Assembly: GCA_033961575.1 (NCBI GenBank)
Contig: CM066727.1
Span: forward strand, 118,036,434-118,100,433
Source: Aselliscus stoliczkanus
Lineage: Eukaryota; Chordata; Mammalia; Chiroptera; Hipposideridae
Direction: 5' to 3'
Length of the DNA: 64,000 bases
Position 1 is the stretch's first letter; the number at the start of each line of letters is the position of its first letter. The notes beneath the pieces are model-generated. The model was not told the DNA's origin. It saw nothing but the letters and a program-made list of their open reading frames with translations, and ran no database searches. Positions 1-9,753 of this stretch are shown piece after piece. The position numbers and the translations under genes were made by a program.

Positions 1-1238
1 CTACTGAAGGACATCTTGGTTGCTTCCAAGCTTTGGGAGTTATGGGAAAAGCTGTTAGAAACATCGGCATGCAGGGTTTTGTGTGGATGTAAGTTTTCAG
101 CTCATTTGGTTAAATACTAAGGAATGCAGTTGCCGGATGGGAGGTCAGAGTAATGAATTAGAGACCTGTTGCGCCACATCCTCACCAGCATTAAGTGTTG
201 TCCGCATTTGGAACTGGGTCAGTTCTAACAGGTGTAGAGTGGTACCTCACTGTTGTTTTAATTTGCATTCCCCTAATGACATATGATGTTGAATATCTTT
301 TCATATGCTTATTTGCCATCTGTATATCTTCTTTAGTGAGATGTCTGCTAAGGTCTTTGGCCCAGTTTTTAGTGGGGTTGTTTGTTTTCTTATTGTTGAG
401 TTTGTGTTCTTTGTATATTTTAGATAACAGTCTTTTATCAGACATGTCTTTTCCAAATATCTTCTCTCAGTCGGTGGCTTCTCTTCTCAATCTCTTGACA
501 GTATCATTCATAGAGCAGAAATTTTTAATTTTAATGAAGTCTAGCTTATCAATTATTTCTTTCATAGATTCTGCCTTTGGCGTCGTAGCTATAAAGTCAT
601 TGCCATACCCAAGGTTGTTCAGATTTTCTCCTATATTATCTTCTAGGAGTTTGTTGATTTTGCATTTTACATTTAGGTGTATGATCCATTTAGAGCTAAC
701 TTTTATGAAGGGTATAACATCTGTCTAGATCTACTTTTGTTTGCATATGCATTATTTTTATGTGTGCTCCTTTATCAAAGATCAGTTGACTGTACTTGTG
801 TTAGTCTATTCCTGGACTCTGTTCTGTTCCATTGATCTATTTATGTGTTCTTTGGCCAATACTGCACTGTGTTGTTTACCATTCTTATAGTAATTCTTGA
901 AGTCAGGTATTGTCAGTCTTCTGACTTTGTATTCAGTGTATTCTGTGTGGCTATTGTCTTTTGCCTTGCCATGTAAACTTTAGAATCCGTTTGTTGATAC
1001 CCACAAAATAACTTGTTGGGATTGTATTGAATCTGTATATCAAGTTGGAAAGAACTGACATCTTGGCAATATCTTATCTTCCTATCCATGAACGTAGAGT
1101 ATCTTTCCATTTATTCAGTCCCTCCTTGATTTCTTTCATCAGAGTTTTATAATTTTCTTCATATAAATCTTATACATATTTTGTTAGATTTATACCTATT
1201 TCATTTTGGAGGCAGTGCTAACCTAAGTGGTATTGTGT
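1..1238 (-). repeat. L1 ORF2 3' portion, antisense, continues left
   Basis: The complement reads as the C-terminal part of an L1 ORF2 followed by 3' sequence running off the left edge. Translating the minus strand at 191-445 gives [20 protein letters not shown], a motif typical of L1 ORF2p ends. The frame is broken by stops and indels, so this is an inactive copy. A long SINE separates it from further L1 sequence at ~1680-2000. Confidence 0.85.
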
Positions 1239-1239
1239 T

Positions 1240-1678
1240 TTTGTTTTTTTTTAAGATTTTATTGGGGAATTGGGGGATGGGAACAGCATTGGGGAACCAG
1301 GGAAGGGGAACAGACAAGTTGCTGTCCTTTTGTTCTTCAGTCTAGTTGTGGAGGATGTTGCTTCACTGGCCCATGTTGGTATTGTGGTCATTGCTCTCTT
1401 CCCTGGCTGAGGCAGATCGGTCGCTGGCCATTGGATGGTGGCTCACGCTGGCTGCCAGCCACTCACGGTAGCTCACAGCAGCCCACTGCAGCCCCACTGC
1501 AGCCTACACTGTCACTGGTGACTCAGGATAGCCCAGCTCCAGGTCGAGCTGTTGTTCACTATCTTAGTTGTAGAGGGCGCAGCGTTCCTGGCCCTTATGT
1601 GGGATCCAAACCAGGGCCCTGCTGCTCAGAGCTGCGCTCCCAAGCCAGCTCTTAACCATCGTCTTCTTGCCCGCCCTA
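1240..1678 (-). repeat. Long tRNA-derived SINE (class B), antisense
   Basis: On the minus strand this is a ~430-bp SINE: a tRNA-like head, a body rich in GCTGC and GTGAGC blocks, then a 3' end reading CCCCAATAAAATCTTAAA before the A-tail. The 3' end carries an AATAAA and a short T-run (TCTT), as in T+ SINEs. Many copies in the window share this structure. The duplication flanks are blurred by T-runs. Confidence 0.85.
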
Positions 1679-1679
1679 A

Positions 1680-2000
1680 CTGATTTTTTTTCTTTCTTTT
1701 TTTTTGTAGTTACCTATTTATGCTGTCTAATCCCTTCCCCTTCTCCCTCATTCCCCACCCACCTCCCATCTAGCAACGCTTAGTTTTCCCTCTATATTTA
1801 TGAAACTGTTTCTGTTTACCTTGCTAGTTCATTCAGTTTTTCAGATTGATTGATTTTTGAATGTTGAACTTGCCTTGCATGCCTCGAGTATGAGTAAATC
1901 CTACTTGGTTTGGGTATATAATTCTTTTTATACATTGTTGGATTCAATTTGCTAATGTTTTGTTGAGGAGTTTTGCACCTATAATCATTCTTTCTTAAAA
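1680..2000 (-). repeat. L1 ORF2 fragment, antisense, continuing past the SINE
   Basis: From about 1850 the complement matches L1 ORF2 reverse-transcriptase sequence (CAAAATATTAGCAAA-type and the TCCCAAACCAAG region). The 1680-1850 part is less clear and may be a different repeat. It is probably the same L1 as 1-1238, with or without rearrangement. Confidence 0.6.
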
Positions 2001-2238
2001 CAAAAAAAACTTTAAAAGGGTGATAGCATTCTTAGCATAAAGCTGTACAAAAAAGAATGCAGGCCAACTTGGCCAGTGGGCTATAATTTTGCCAACCTCT
2101 TTCCTAGAGACAACAATATGCATTTTTTATTTATTAAAGTAATATAATTGATACTTTTATCAATTAATATTAACCTTTCTCAAAAATTCTACCTTCTACC
2201 TCTACTGACTTATATTTTAAGTCTATATATGTTAAAAT

Positions 2239-2265
2239 CACATATATATATATATATATATATAT
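2239..2265. repeat. (AT)n microsatellite next to a SINE tail
   Basis: About thirteen AT units lie directly beside the A-tail end of the antisense SINE at 2266-2579, as expected when a SINE tail or its target site seeds a microsatellite. Confidence 0.8.
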
Positions 2266-2579
2266 TAAGATTTTATTGGGGAATTGGGAAAGGGGAACAG
2301 CCAAGTTGTCCTTCAATCTTAGTTGTAGAGGGCACAGCTAGCTCAGCTCCAAGTCCAGTCGCCATCCTGCCGCCCCCCCCAGCAGCTCCCATCCCATGTG
2401 GGAGTCCAGCCAACAGCCTTGTTGTTAGGAGCATGTGCTTTTCACTACTGAGCCATCCTGTCACGTGTTGGCAGCTCAGTGGCAGCTCAGCTCGGGTGCA
2501 ACTGGAGCCCATGTGGAAACGGGCAACCCTGTTGCTCAGAGCTCGTGCTCTTAACCAACTGAGCCACTCAGCCAGCCCC
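2266..2579 (-). repeat. Rhin-1-like SINE (class D), antisense
   Basis: The minus strand starts GGGGCTGGCTGAGTGGCTCAG and ends CCCCAATAAAATCTTAA. The body has blocks such as CAACAAGGCTGTTGGCTGGA and an internal run of nine C on the + strand. It shares head and tail with class B but has a different middle. Naming it Rhin-1-like is from memory of the rhinolophoid bat SINE. Confidence 0.75.
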
Positions 2580-2789
2580 ACAAGATATTATTGTATGCAG
2601 TCAATATTCACTTAGAATTATGCCCATATTTACAGTTTTCATTTATCTTCCTTTATTTCTGCTTTATCAAGTTTACATCTAAGAATTTTTGTGTGTGTGT
2701 GTATTTTTTGCTGTATTTATAGCATATTAGTTTGGCAGTTGTTTTCTTTTAGAACTGTAAAGGTAATATGTTGTATTTGGCTTTTTTGT

Positions 2790-3420
2790 TTGTTTTTGTA
2801 AAGATTTTTTTTTTTTTTTAAGATTTTATTGGGGAATTGGGGGAGGGGACCAGCGAAGTTGTTGTTCTTCAGTCTTTGTTGTGGAGGGGACCAGTAGCCA
2901 TCTGGCTTCCCATCAGCAGCCCCTGCCTTTAAGCTCAAGGTGCTGTGTTCAATCTTAGTTGCGGGTGAGCGTAGCCACCATCCCCTGTGGGATGTCGAAC
3001 CAGCAGCCTTGTTGTTAGGAGCACATGCTCTATCCTCTGTGCCATCTGGGTGGCAGCTCAGCTCAAGGTGCCGAGTTCAATCTTAGTTGTGGGTGGGCAT
3101 AGCCACCATCCCATGGGGGAGTAGAACCCTGCAGCCTTGTTGTTAAGAGCGCACACCCTATCCACTGAGCCATCTGGGTGGCAGCTCAGCTCAAGGTGCG
3201 GAGTTCAGTCTTTAGTTGCAGGTGGGTGTAGCCCACCATTGAACAGGCAGTCTTGCTTTTTTCACCAGCTGAGCCATCCTGCCATCTTTTGGCAGCTCAG
3301 CGACAGCTCAGTTAGGGCGCAGTGTTCACTGGCCCATGTGGGAATTGAACCGGTGGCCCTGTTGCTCAGAGCTCGCGCTCTAAGCCAACAGTTAACCAAC
3401 TGAGCCACTTGGCCGGCCCC
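2790..3420 (-). repeat. Long class D SINE with 128-bp internal tandem modules, antisense
   Basis: This ~630-bp SINE is about twice the normal length. The block GCTCAAGGTG recurs at 2933, 3061 and 3189, an exact 128-bp period, and each unit repeats TTCAATCTTAGTTG, a CCACCATCCC block and the GTTGTTARGAGC block. Imperfect TSDs (GTTGTATTTGGCTTTT near 2771 and GTTGTGTTTGGCTTTT at 3422) bracket the whole, so the repeat travelled as one element. Confidence 0.8.
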
Positions 3421-3651
3421 CGTTGTGTTTGGCTTTTGTGGTTTAAGTCAGGCTTGTCTTTTTGTTGCTTATTTGAAGACATTTTGTCTCTTTTTGGCTG
3501 ATTTTAAGGTTTCCCCATGGTTTTTGTTTTTTAGCCGTTATATGGGTATCTTTTCATTTATGTGCTTGGGATTTGTAGGATTTTTTTTTTTTTAATCCAA
3601 GAGTTGATAGCTTTCTCCAGTTGGAAAAGTTGTCCACCCCATTCCTTTTTT

Positions 3652-4095
3652 TTTTTTTTTTTAAGATTTTTTTTTTTTTTTAATTGGGGAATTAGGGGAG
3701 AGGAACAGTGTTGGGGAATGGGGAAGGAGAACAGACAAGTTGCTGTCTTTTTGTTCTTCAGCCTAGTTGTGGAGGACTTTGCTTCACTGTCCCATGTTGG
3801 TATTATCATTGCCCTATTCCTGGCTGAGGCAGTTGGTCGCTGGCCATTGGATGTCCCCTCACGGTGGCTGCCGGCCATTCTCAGTAGCTCACAGCAGCCC
3901 ACTGCAGCCCCACCGCAGCCTATGCCATTGCCGGCCACTCATGGTAACTCAGCTCCAGGTCAAGCTGTTGTTCACCATCCTAGCTATAAAGGATGCAGTG
4001 CCACTGGCCCTCATGTAGGATCCTAACTGGGGCCCTGCTGCTCAGAGCTGGCATCCCAAGCCAACTCTTAACCAATATACCACTCTGCTGGCCCT
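3652..4095 (-). repeat. Long SINE (class B), antisense
   Basis: This full-length class B copy has TSDs ACCCCATTCCTTTTTT (left) and ACCCCCACTCCTTTTTT (right). The head on the minus strand reads GGGCCAGCAGAGTGGTATAT. Several open frames cross it in both directions; they are chance frames also seen in other copies. Confidence 0.85.
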
Positions 4096-4096
4096 A

Positions 4097-5426
4097 CCCC
4101 CACTCCTTTTTTTCGTTTTAATTTTTTGCAGGTATTGATTCTGCTGTATTCTTTCTCTCCTTTTCTTCTCTAACTCCAGTTGAACATCTGTTCAAATGAC
4201 ATTCCAAACTTTATTCTCTATATTTTCTCTTTCTACTTTATCTTTTTCTTTTATTCTTTTACCCTATCTACCAGTTCCTTCTTAAACTATGTCTAATTGG
4301 GGTTGTTATACTCTCTCATTGAGCTCTTAATTGTAATTATCATATTTTTCATTTTTAGACTTTCCATTCATTTCTTTTTATGGTTTCTAATTCTCTCAAA
4401 AAATTTTCAACCTTATTTTCTATTGCCTTGTACACAATAATAATATATAAAATTTTCTTTTAGAACCATTATCTGATAACTTTAATAGTGAGACCCTTGT
4501 TTTTCTATTGTCCTTTGTTTTTTTGTTTGTTTGTTTTTTGTGGCCTTAATTTATGTTCCTTTATCAACCTGTGGACTTTTTTTTTTCATTGTATCACGTT
4601 TTATTTGTAAACTTTTTTTTTTAGAGCAATTTGAGGCCTAGTTTGATACCTTTCTTTTGAATTATTCTTATTCCTAAGAGACAGCCTATAATGTATCCAA
4701 CTTTTATTGTTCTTAGCAGGAGGCTTGATCCAAATTACCTAGTCCTCTGTAACCTGAAATAGAAAACTATCTTCATGTTTCTTGCTATAAGAGATAGACA
4801 ATACATTTTTTTCCATAGTATTCAAGTTAATTGAGTTGGGGTTTTCTCTGTTTTAGCTAAAAGCCTCCTTATAGAATTAATATAAAAAATAGAAGTTCTT
4901 TCTTTGTAAACTTGACTATAGAATGGTGGAACCACTTTTGAAGGTCAGAGACGGAATTGCATTTTATGAGACCTTTCTATCTATGACGTATGACACTAGA
5001 TATATCTATTTGAAGGATTATCATAACTAGATTTTTAAAGATTATTATTGATAATTTGATTACTACTAAACTGGAGAACTGAATATTTTATATGTGCAAA
5101 ATACTTAAAAACAGATATAAAATTCATTCTGAAGTTGCTAAGACTCACACCAATACGCAGATAGTTGTCTATGATTCTAAATTTTTTCATTTCTAAAGGA
5201 GAAAATTCTGAAAAAGACTATTGGCAGATGCAACCCAGTGGCTCATAACTTTAAGCTTGAATCAAAAACTCTTTCCAGTATCTAATGTAACTATTGTATT
5301 TAATCCCATTCATATCCAAGCATCACAGAAATAGAGAACAGTTAGTTGATTATATTCCATACTATGGCCTGTTTTTATCAGTGTAGGATTCATAAACCCA
5401 GACAAAAGCTGTATGAACAAAGGCAT
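4097..5426. other. 5' flank or leader intron: AT-rich sequence without gene
   Basis: This stretch is T-rich on the left (4100-4650), with the look of decayed antisense L1, and featureless to the right. No exon, CpG cluster or RNA gene could be recognised. Confidence 0.5.
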
Positions 5427-5857
5427 GGGGCTGGCAGAGTGGCTTGTTGGTTAATAATTGGCTTAGGGGCGCGAGCTCTGAGCATCAGGGCCCGGGGTTT
5501 GGATCCCACACGGGTCAGTGATGCTGTGCTCTCTACAGCTAAGATGGTGAACAATAGCTTGACCTGGAGCTGGCTTTTGTGAGTTGTTGGCGATGGTGTA
5601 GGCTGTAGTGGGGCTGGCTGGCAGCGGGCGTGACCTGCCGTGAACTGCTGTGAGCCTTTAAGAGCGATCGTCCAAAGGCCTGCAAGCAACTGCCTTAGCC
5701 GGGAAGAACGCAATGATAATACCAACATGGGCCAGTGAAGCGACATCCTCAACTAGACTGAAGAACAAAAGTACAGCAACTTGGCTGTTTCCCTTCCTCA
5801 ATTCCCCAGCACTGTTCCCCTCCCCCAATTCCCCAATAAAAATCTTAAAAAAAAAAA
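5427..5857 (+). repeat. Long SINE (class B), sense orientation
   Basis: This class B copy starts GGGGCTGGCAGAGTGGC and ends CCCCAATAAAAATCTT plus an A-tail. Its A-tail runs directly into the inner part of a mariner terminal repeat, so it landed in, or truncated, the left end of that transposon. The sense copy shows the layout clearly: tRNA-like head with B-box-like GGTTTGGATCC, body, AATAAA, TCTT, A-tail. Confidence 0.85.
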
Positions 5858-6409
5858 TACGGTGAATGCTGCTGCCAAGTGCCATCCAATAGAAAGGCAG
5901 GGATCTTCAATATGGGAAGTAGCACGTCGACCCTTAGTAACAGTGTGTGACAAGTTTCAACTTGTCCGGTGCAGTCAGTCGGGTGTGAGCTACAGTTAAA
6001 GGGTGCCATAAATCATCCTCCATCGTGACAACGCTCTGCTCAGTGTCACACATCCCTTCTAGTATATGACAGTTTCTGTCAAATAAAAACATTATGGTGT
6101 GTCCTCGTCCACCTTATTCACTGGTCTGGTACTGTGCGACTTCTGGCTCTTCCCCAAAGTCAAAATTACCGTGAAAGGTAAACATTTTGAATTAATTCAG
6201 GACATTGAGGCAGCCAAGACAGCGCAACTGAACACACTCACGAAAGAGGGCTTCCAGAATTGCTTCAGAAGGTGGCAAGAACGATGGGATAAGTGTGTTT
6301 GAAGCGCGGGGGAGTATTTTGAGGGGGATTAATGGCAATGTGTCTTTTACTGTAATATATATTTTTAATTTAAACATTTACCATATTTTTTGATCACATC
6401 TCATATTCG
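5858..6409 (+). mobile_element. Mariner-type DNA transposon remnant with broken transposase end
   Basis: The minus-strand reading of the right end (6375-6409) gives a terminal repeat GATCAAAAAATATGGTAAATG. The left end begins TACGGTGAATG at 5858, the inner half of the matching repeat, and lacks the outer half where the SINE joins. A TA at 6410-6411 is the expected target duplication. The frame 6099-6302 encodes CDFWLFPKVKITVKGKHFEL ... WQERWDKCV, the C-terminus of a mariner transposase after the last catalytic Asp. The rest of the enzyme is absent: an internally deleted, inactive copy. Confidence 0.8.
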
Positions 6410-6411
6410 TA

Positions 6412-7349
6412 TGTTTGCATAGGAGCTAGACTTGGATATGAGGTAATGGTGGTGGTGATTGAGAAAGGGATATCCTGAAATTCCTGAAGTCCTTAAAAGT
6501 CCTTCCAGTAGATTTTAGTACCTAAAGAGTAGGAGATAATCATTTTAACTTTATTTTATAAAATGTTTAGGTTTTAGTGAATTTTATTTCCATGAGGACT
6601 TAACTCCCATTTGAGAATATTTAACTTAACTCCCAGTAAGAATATTTACTGTCAATTAAACTGGAATTAAAAAGGAAAAAAAGATGTTCATTTTAGTTTG
6701 AAAATCTTCCTTCCCCTAGTAGTGGAAATAAAGGGTAGCTTTGGATTTTTCTAAGGTAGTTAAAACTTTTAGCTAATTAAAATTAAACCCTATAATGCCT
6801 TGTTGTGGTATTATTAGAAACTATGAGATAGGTTTATTGTATTTTTTTATCTCTTAATTAATTTGGATCAAGGAGCAGAATCAAAATTACTTGCCAATTT
6901 TATGATCCGGTTCATTAGTTCTATGGCAAATACATATTCTTGACAGAATGGTGTTGTGGCAGCTGCTATAAACAGCTCACTCTGCACCTGTACAGAGTGA
7001 ATCCTGGTGCCCGGTTAACATAATAGTAAGGTGTAAAGTATCCTTGGAGGCCTTTTTCTCTCTCTGTTAAAATACTATTTGACAGGAAACCAAAGCAATC
7101 CCAATTTTTCGTTTAAAAATCTTCTAATGTAATATTCAGACATCACTTTATCAGAAATAATGTATTTCAAGCAAGGCTGAGTAATTTAAGTAATTTAGGC
7201 TAAAGATCCTTTTTTATAGTAACAAAAGGTAATTCATGATAACCCATAACTGTGCTTTTAAGGCAAAAAATATACAAGTATAATAGTTTTGAGAAAGATT
7301 AATGAAGTTAGAGGGAACAGAATTTCTTTGATTAAAATATTTGTTTTTA
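6412..7349. other. AT-rich sequence without recognisable gene or repeat
   Basis: No open frame, splice-site pair or known repeat could be supported between the mariner remnant and the SINE at 7350. Confidence 0.5.
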
Positions 7350-7477
7350 TACATTGCTTTTTGTTTTTTTGTGTTTTTTTTTTGAGGGCAGTGTCACTGG
7401 CCCTCATATGTGGGACCCGAACCGGGGCCGCTGGCTTCCCAGGCCAGCGCTTAACCACCACGCCACTTGGCCAGCCC
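7350..7477 (-). repeat. Short tRNA-head SINE (class A), antisense
   Basis: On the minus strand the ~95-bp body starts GGGCTGGCCAAGTGGCG, has a B-box-like GGTTCGGGTCC and ends ACACTGCCCTC before a long A-tail. Perfect 17-bp TSDs, TAAAATATTTGTTTTTA, lie at 7333-7349 and 7478-7494. Class A corresponds to the head of class B without the 3' body. Confidence 0.92.
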
Positions 7478-7567
7478 TAAAATATTTGTTTTTAATTATT
7501 TACAATAATAACACAATGTCATCATTTTTTTGTACTTTCAAATATAGGTAAGCATTTTATTTTTCAA

Positions 7568-8001
7568 AGGTTTTTTTTATTGAGGAATTGGGGGTGGGAA
7601 ACAGCGTTGGGGAATCGGGGAAGGAGAACAGATAAGTTGCTGTTCTTTTGTTCTTCAGTCTAGTTGTGAAGGACGTTGCTTCACTGGCCCATGTTGGTAT
7701 TATCATTACGCTCTTCCTGGGTGAGGCAGTCACTCCCTGGCCATTGGCCGGCCTCTCACGGCTGCTCACGCTGGCTGCTGGCCACTCATGGTAGCTTACA
7801 GCAGCCCACTGCTATCCCACTGCAGCCTACACCTTCGCCCGCAACTCATGGCAGCTTAGCTGCAGGTTGAGCTGTTGTTCACCATCTTAGCTGTAGAGGG
7901 TGCAGTGTCACTGGCCCTCATGTGGGATCTGAACCAGGGCCCTGCTGTTCAGAGCTGGTGCTCTCAAGCCAACTCTTATCCAATGCGCCACTCAGCCGGT
8001 C
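7568..8001 (-). repeat. Long SINE (class B), antisense
   Basis: This full-length class B copy lies only about 75 bp after the class A copy. The minus-strand 3' end reads CCTCAATAAAAAAA, having lost the usual TCTT. Flanking duplications are short and T-rich (TATTTTTCA). Confidence 0.8.
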
Positions 8002-8014
8002 CTATTTTTCATTT

Positions 8015-8115
8015 TTCTAAAATTAAATTTATTGCGGTGACAATAGTAAAATTACATAGGTTTCAAGTGTACAATTCTATAATACATCATCTATACATCA
8101 CATCGTGTGATCATT
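8015..8115 (-). repeat. L1 3'-UTR-like fragment, antisense
   Basis: TTTCAAGTGTACAATTCTAT and the following ATACATCATC are shared nearly base for base with 58225-58270. Both look like the reverse complement of an L1 3' UTR. Only the terminal ~100 bp is present here. Confidence 0.6.
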
Positions 8116-8769
8116 TTTCATTTTTCGATAAAACAAACGTAGCAACTTCCGTAATTCTGGGTTAGTGCTTTTGGGGATAACTGATGTGATTTATTGTAGT
8201 TTCCTGTTCTTAGCACAGTGTGTAACTTGTAAGAGTGGTGAATATTTATTCATTGACCAATTTCTCATCTGAGCCTACTCCCTGAGTGCAGTTCACTGTA
8301 TCAAATGTGTATCATTGTATCAAATGGAAGACCTGGTGTTGCATTAATCACATAGTTACTTGCTGGCGGTCATCTTTGTGAAGACTATGTTTCTCTCCAG
8401 CCATTTACCAAGCTCCAAATGGCTTTTCCCTTGATTTTGGGGTATGGATTTTATACCAAGATCCACCCTTGAAGTTTACCCCCGTGGCTTTGGGAAACCT
8501 CTGCGGTTTGTGAATCCAGGAGCACCTAAACTCGAAAAGTCAGTGCTTCTAGTTAGGTTAATAGTTGAAGATGTGACTTGCGCAGAAATAAAGGCATTTC
8601 GTTAAGGTATGATTCAACTTTATTCTTGAATTTTGTTTTTTGAACAATTGAAAATCTGAAAATTGGGTTTTGTTATAGAAATGTTAGGGAGAATAATAAG
8701 AAGCGATAAAAAACATATAACACTTGAGGAAGTTCACTGGTTTTTAATTAAGTGTATTTCTCTGTGCAG
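8116..8769 (+). other. CEP83: Apparently unique sequence upstream of the first coding exon
   Basis: No interspersed repeat was recognised in this stretch. It ends in the branch and pyrimidine region of the CEP83 acceptor at 8769. There is no CpG cluster, so it does not look like the gene's promoter. Confidence 0.55.
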
Positions 8770-8871
8770 GTACAAATTGGCCTCCCAAGATTCTGTCCTA
8801 CACCAGAAGGAAGTGGAAAATACTCTTGGAAAGAAAATCGAGACAATAAGAAGGCCAGAATTTATTTTTAC
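8770..8871 (+). other. CEP83: 5'-UTR part of first coding exon
   Basis: A pyrimidine-rich tract ending TTTCTCTGTGCAG at 8769 is a good 3' splice site, so this exon is not the transcription start. The 102 bases before the ATG have no stop in the CEP83 frame (34 open codons) and contain no other ATG. They are treated as untranslated because the family protein starts at the MVVSS methionine. At least one upstream non-coding exon must exist; I could not identify it. Confidence 0.7.
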
Positions 8872-9044
8872 ATGGTGGTCAGCTCACTTATCAATATGGA
8901 TACTTTTTCCACCAGTTTTCCTCCTGGTGGAGACAGTGGGATGACAGGTTCTCACTCTGAGTTCCAAAATATGTTAATTGATGAAAGGTTACGATGTGCC
9001 CATCATAAAACTAATTATCAGACTCTGAAAACTGAACACACAAG
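8872..9044 (+). CDS. CEP83: CEP83 coding exon 1 (residues 1-57 plus two bases of codon 58)
   Basis: The exon encodes the N-terminus, beginning [13 protein letters not shown], then a Gly/Pro-rich patch (FPPGGDSG) and the start of the helical region ([13 protein letters not shown]). This matches the human N-terminus as I remember it, which is why the ATG at 8872 is taken as the start. Its context is weak: T at -3, G at +4. The 5' splice site is AAG|GTAAAT, leaving a phase-2 split Arg codon completed by the next exon. A short SINE sits about 145 bp downstream in intron 1. Confidence 0.93.
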
Positions 9045-9187
9045 GTAAATTACTTAAAGTTGGAGGTTAGGGGCTTGATTAACATTTTTTTGAATGCGTG
9101 CTATGGAACATACAGTATTTTGTTATTTTGCAGTATAGACATTTAAAACTTTTAATACAGTAATTTTTGGCTTTAAAATTACTTTTT

Positions 9188-9292
9188 TTTTTTTTTTTTA
9201 AGGGCAGTGTCACTGGCCCTCATATGTGGAACTGAACCAGGTCCGGTGGCTTCCCAAGCCAGTGCTTAACTACCACGCCACTTAGCCGGCCC
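9188..9292 (-). repeat. Short SINE (class A) in CEP83 intron 1, antisense
   Basis: Class A copy with 14-bp duplications TAAAATTACTTTTT at 9174 and 9293. It lies in the 558-bp intron 1, about 145 bp past the exon 1 donor and 310 bp before exon 2. Confidence 0.9.
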
Positions 9293-9602
9293 TAAAATTA
9301 CTTTTTAAAAAATTAAGCATGATATCAAGTAGGTTATATAAAAGTCTTGTTTTGAAAGTAACAAGACATATAAAATTAAATGTATAGGGTGGCTAAATTT
9401 GTTTTTTCCCTTCAAAGTAAAATTACATTCAGAAACTACTGTGTTAATAATGAAATGAAACTATAAAGAAAAGACATTTGGAATTTTAATGGATATATGA
9501 TATTGGTCTTATTCTGTAGTGTTGGTTGACTTTACGTAAAGAAATGCAATTAGAAAGCAGTGGATACACTTAAAATTGAATTCTTCTAATTTTAAAAATC
9601 AG

Positions 9603-9753
9603 GTTGCAAGATGAGTACATAAAGTCACAAAACGAACTCAAGCGCCTGTTGAATGAAAAGCAAACTTACCAAGAAAAAGTGCAGCTGCTGCTTAACGAGC
9701 TCAGAGAGGAATTAGTAGAGAAAACTAAAGACTTAGAAGAAATGAAGCTGCAG
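9603..9753 (+). CDS. CEP83: CEP83 coding exon 2 (residues 58-108)
   Basis: This 151-bp exon completes Arg58 and encodes 50 further residues of charged coiled coil, ending KDLEEMKLQ. The acceptor is AAAAATCAG and the donor CAG|GTAAGA, phase 0. Intron 1 upstream is only 558 bp. The helix has regular Leu spacing ([14 protein letters not shown]) and no recognised enzymatic motif, as expected for a scaffold coiled coil. Confidence 0.95.

Noticed and set aside
191..728. Open frames of 84 and 177 codons at the left edge
   Set aside because: They are remnants or antisense readings of a decayed L1 ORF2.
6099..6302. Candidate domesticated transposase exon
   Set aside because: Only the C-terminal end of a mariner transposase remains, with the motif before the last catalytic Asp degraded and no splice context.
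7557..7870. Recurring open frames of 60-150 codons with FFSLVVEDVASLAHVGIII-like translations at many positions
   Set aside because: They are the same chance frames through repeated copies of the class B SINE, in both orientations, without start context or gene structure.
8663..8944. 93-codon frame overlapping CEP83 exon 1
   Set aside because: It crosses the splice acceptor in a different frame from the conserved CEP83 protein.
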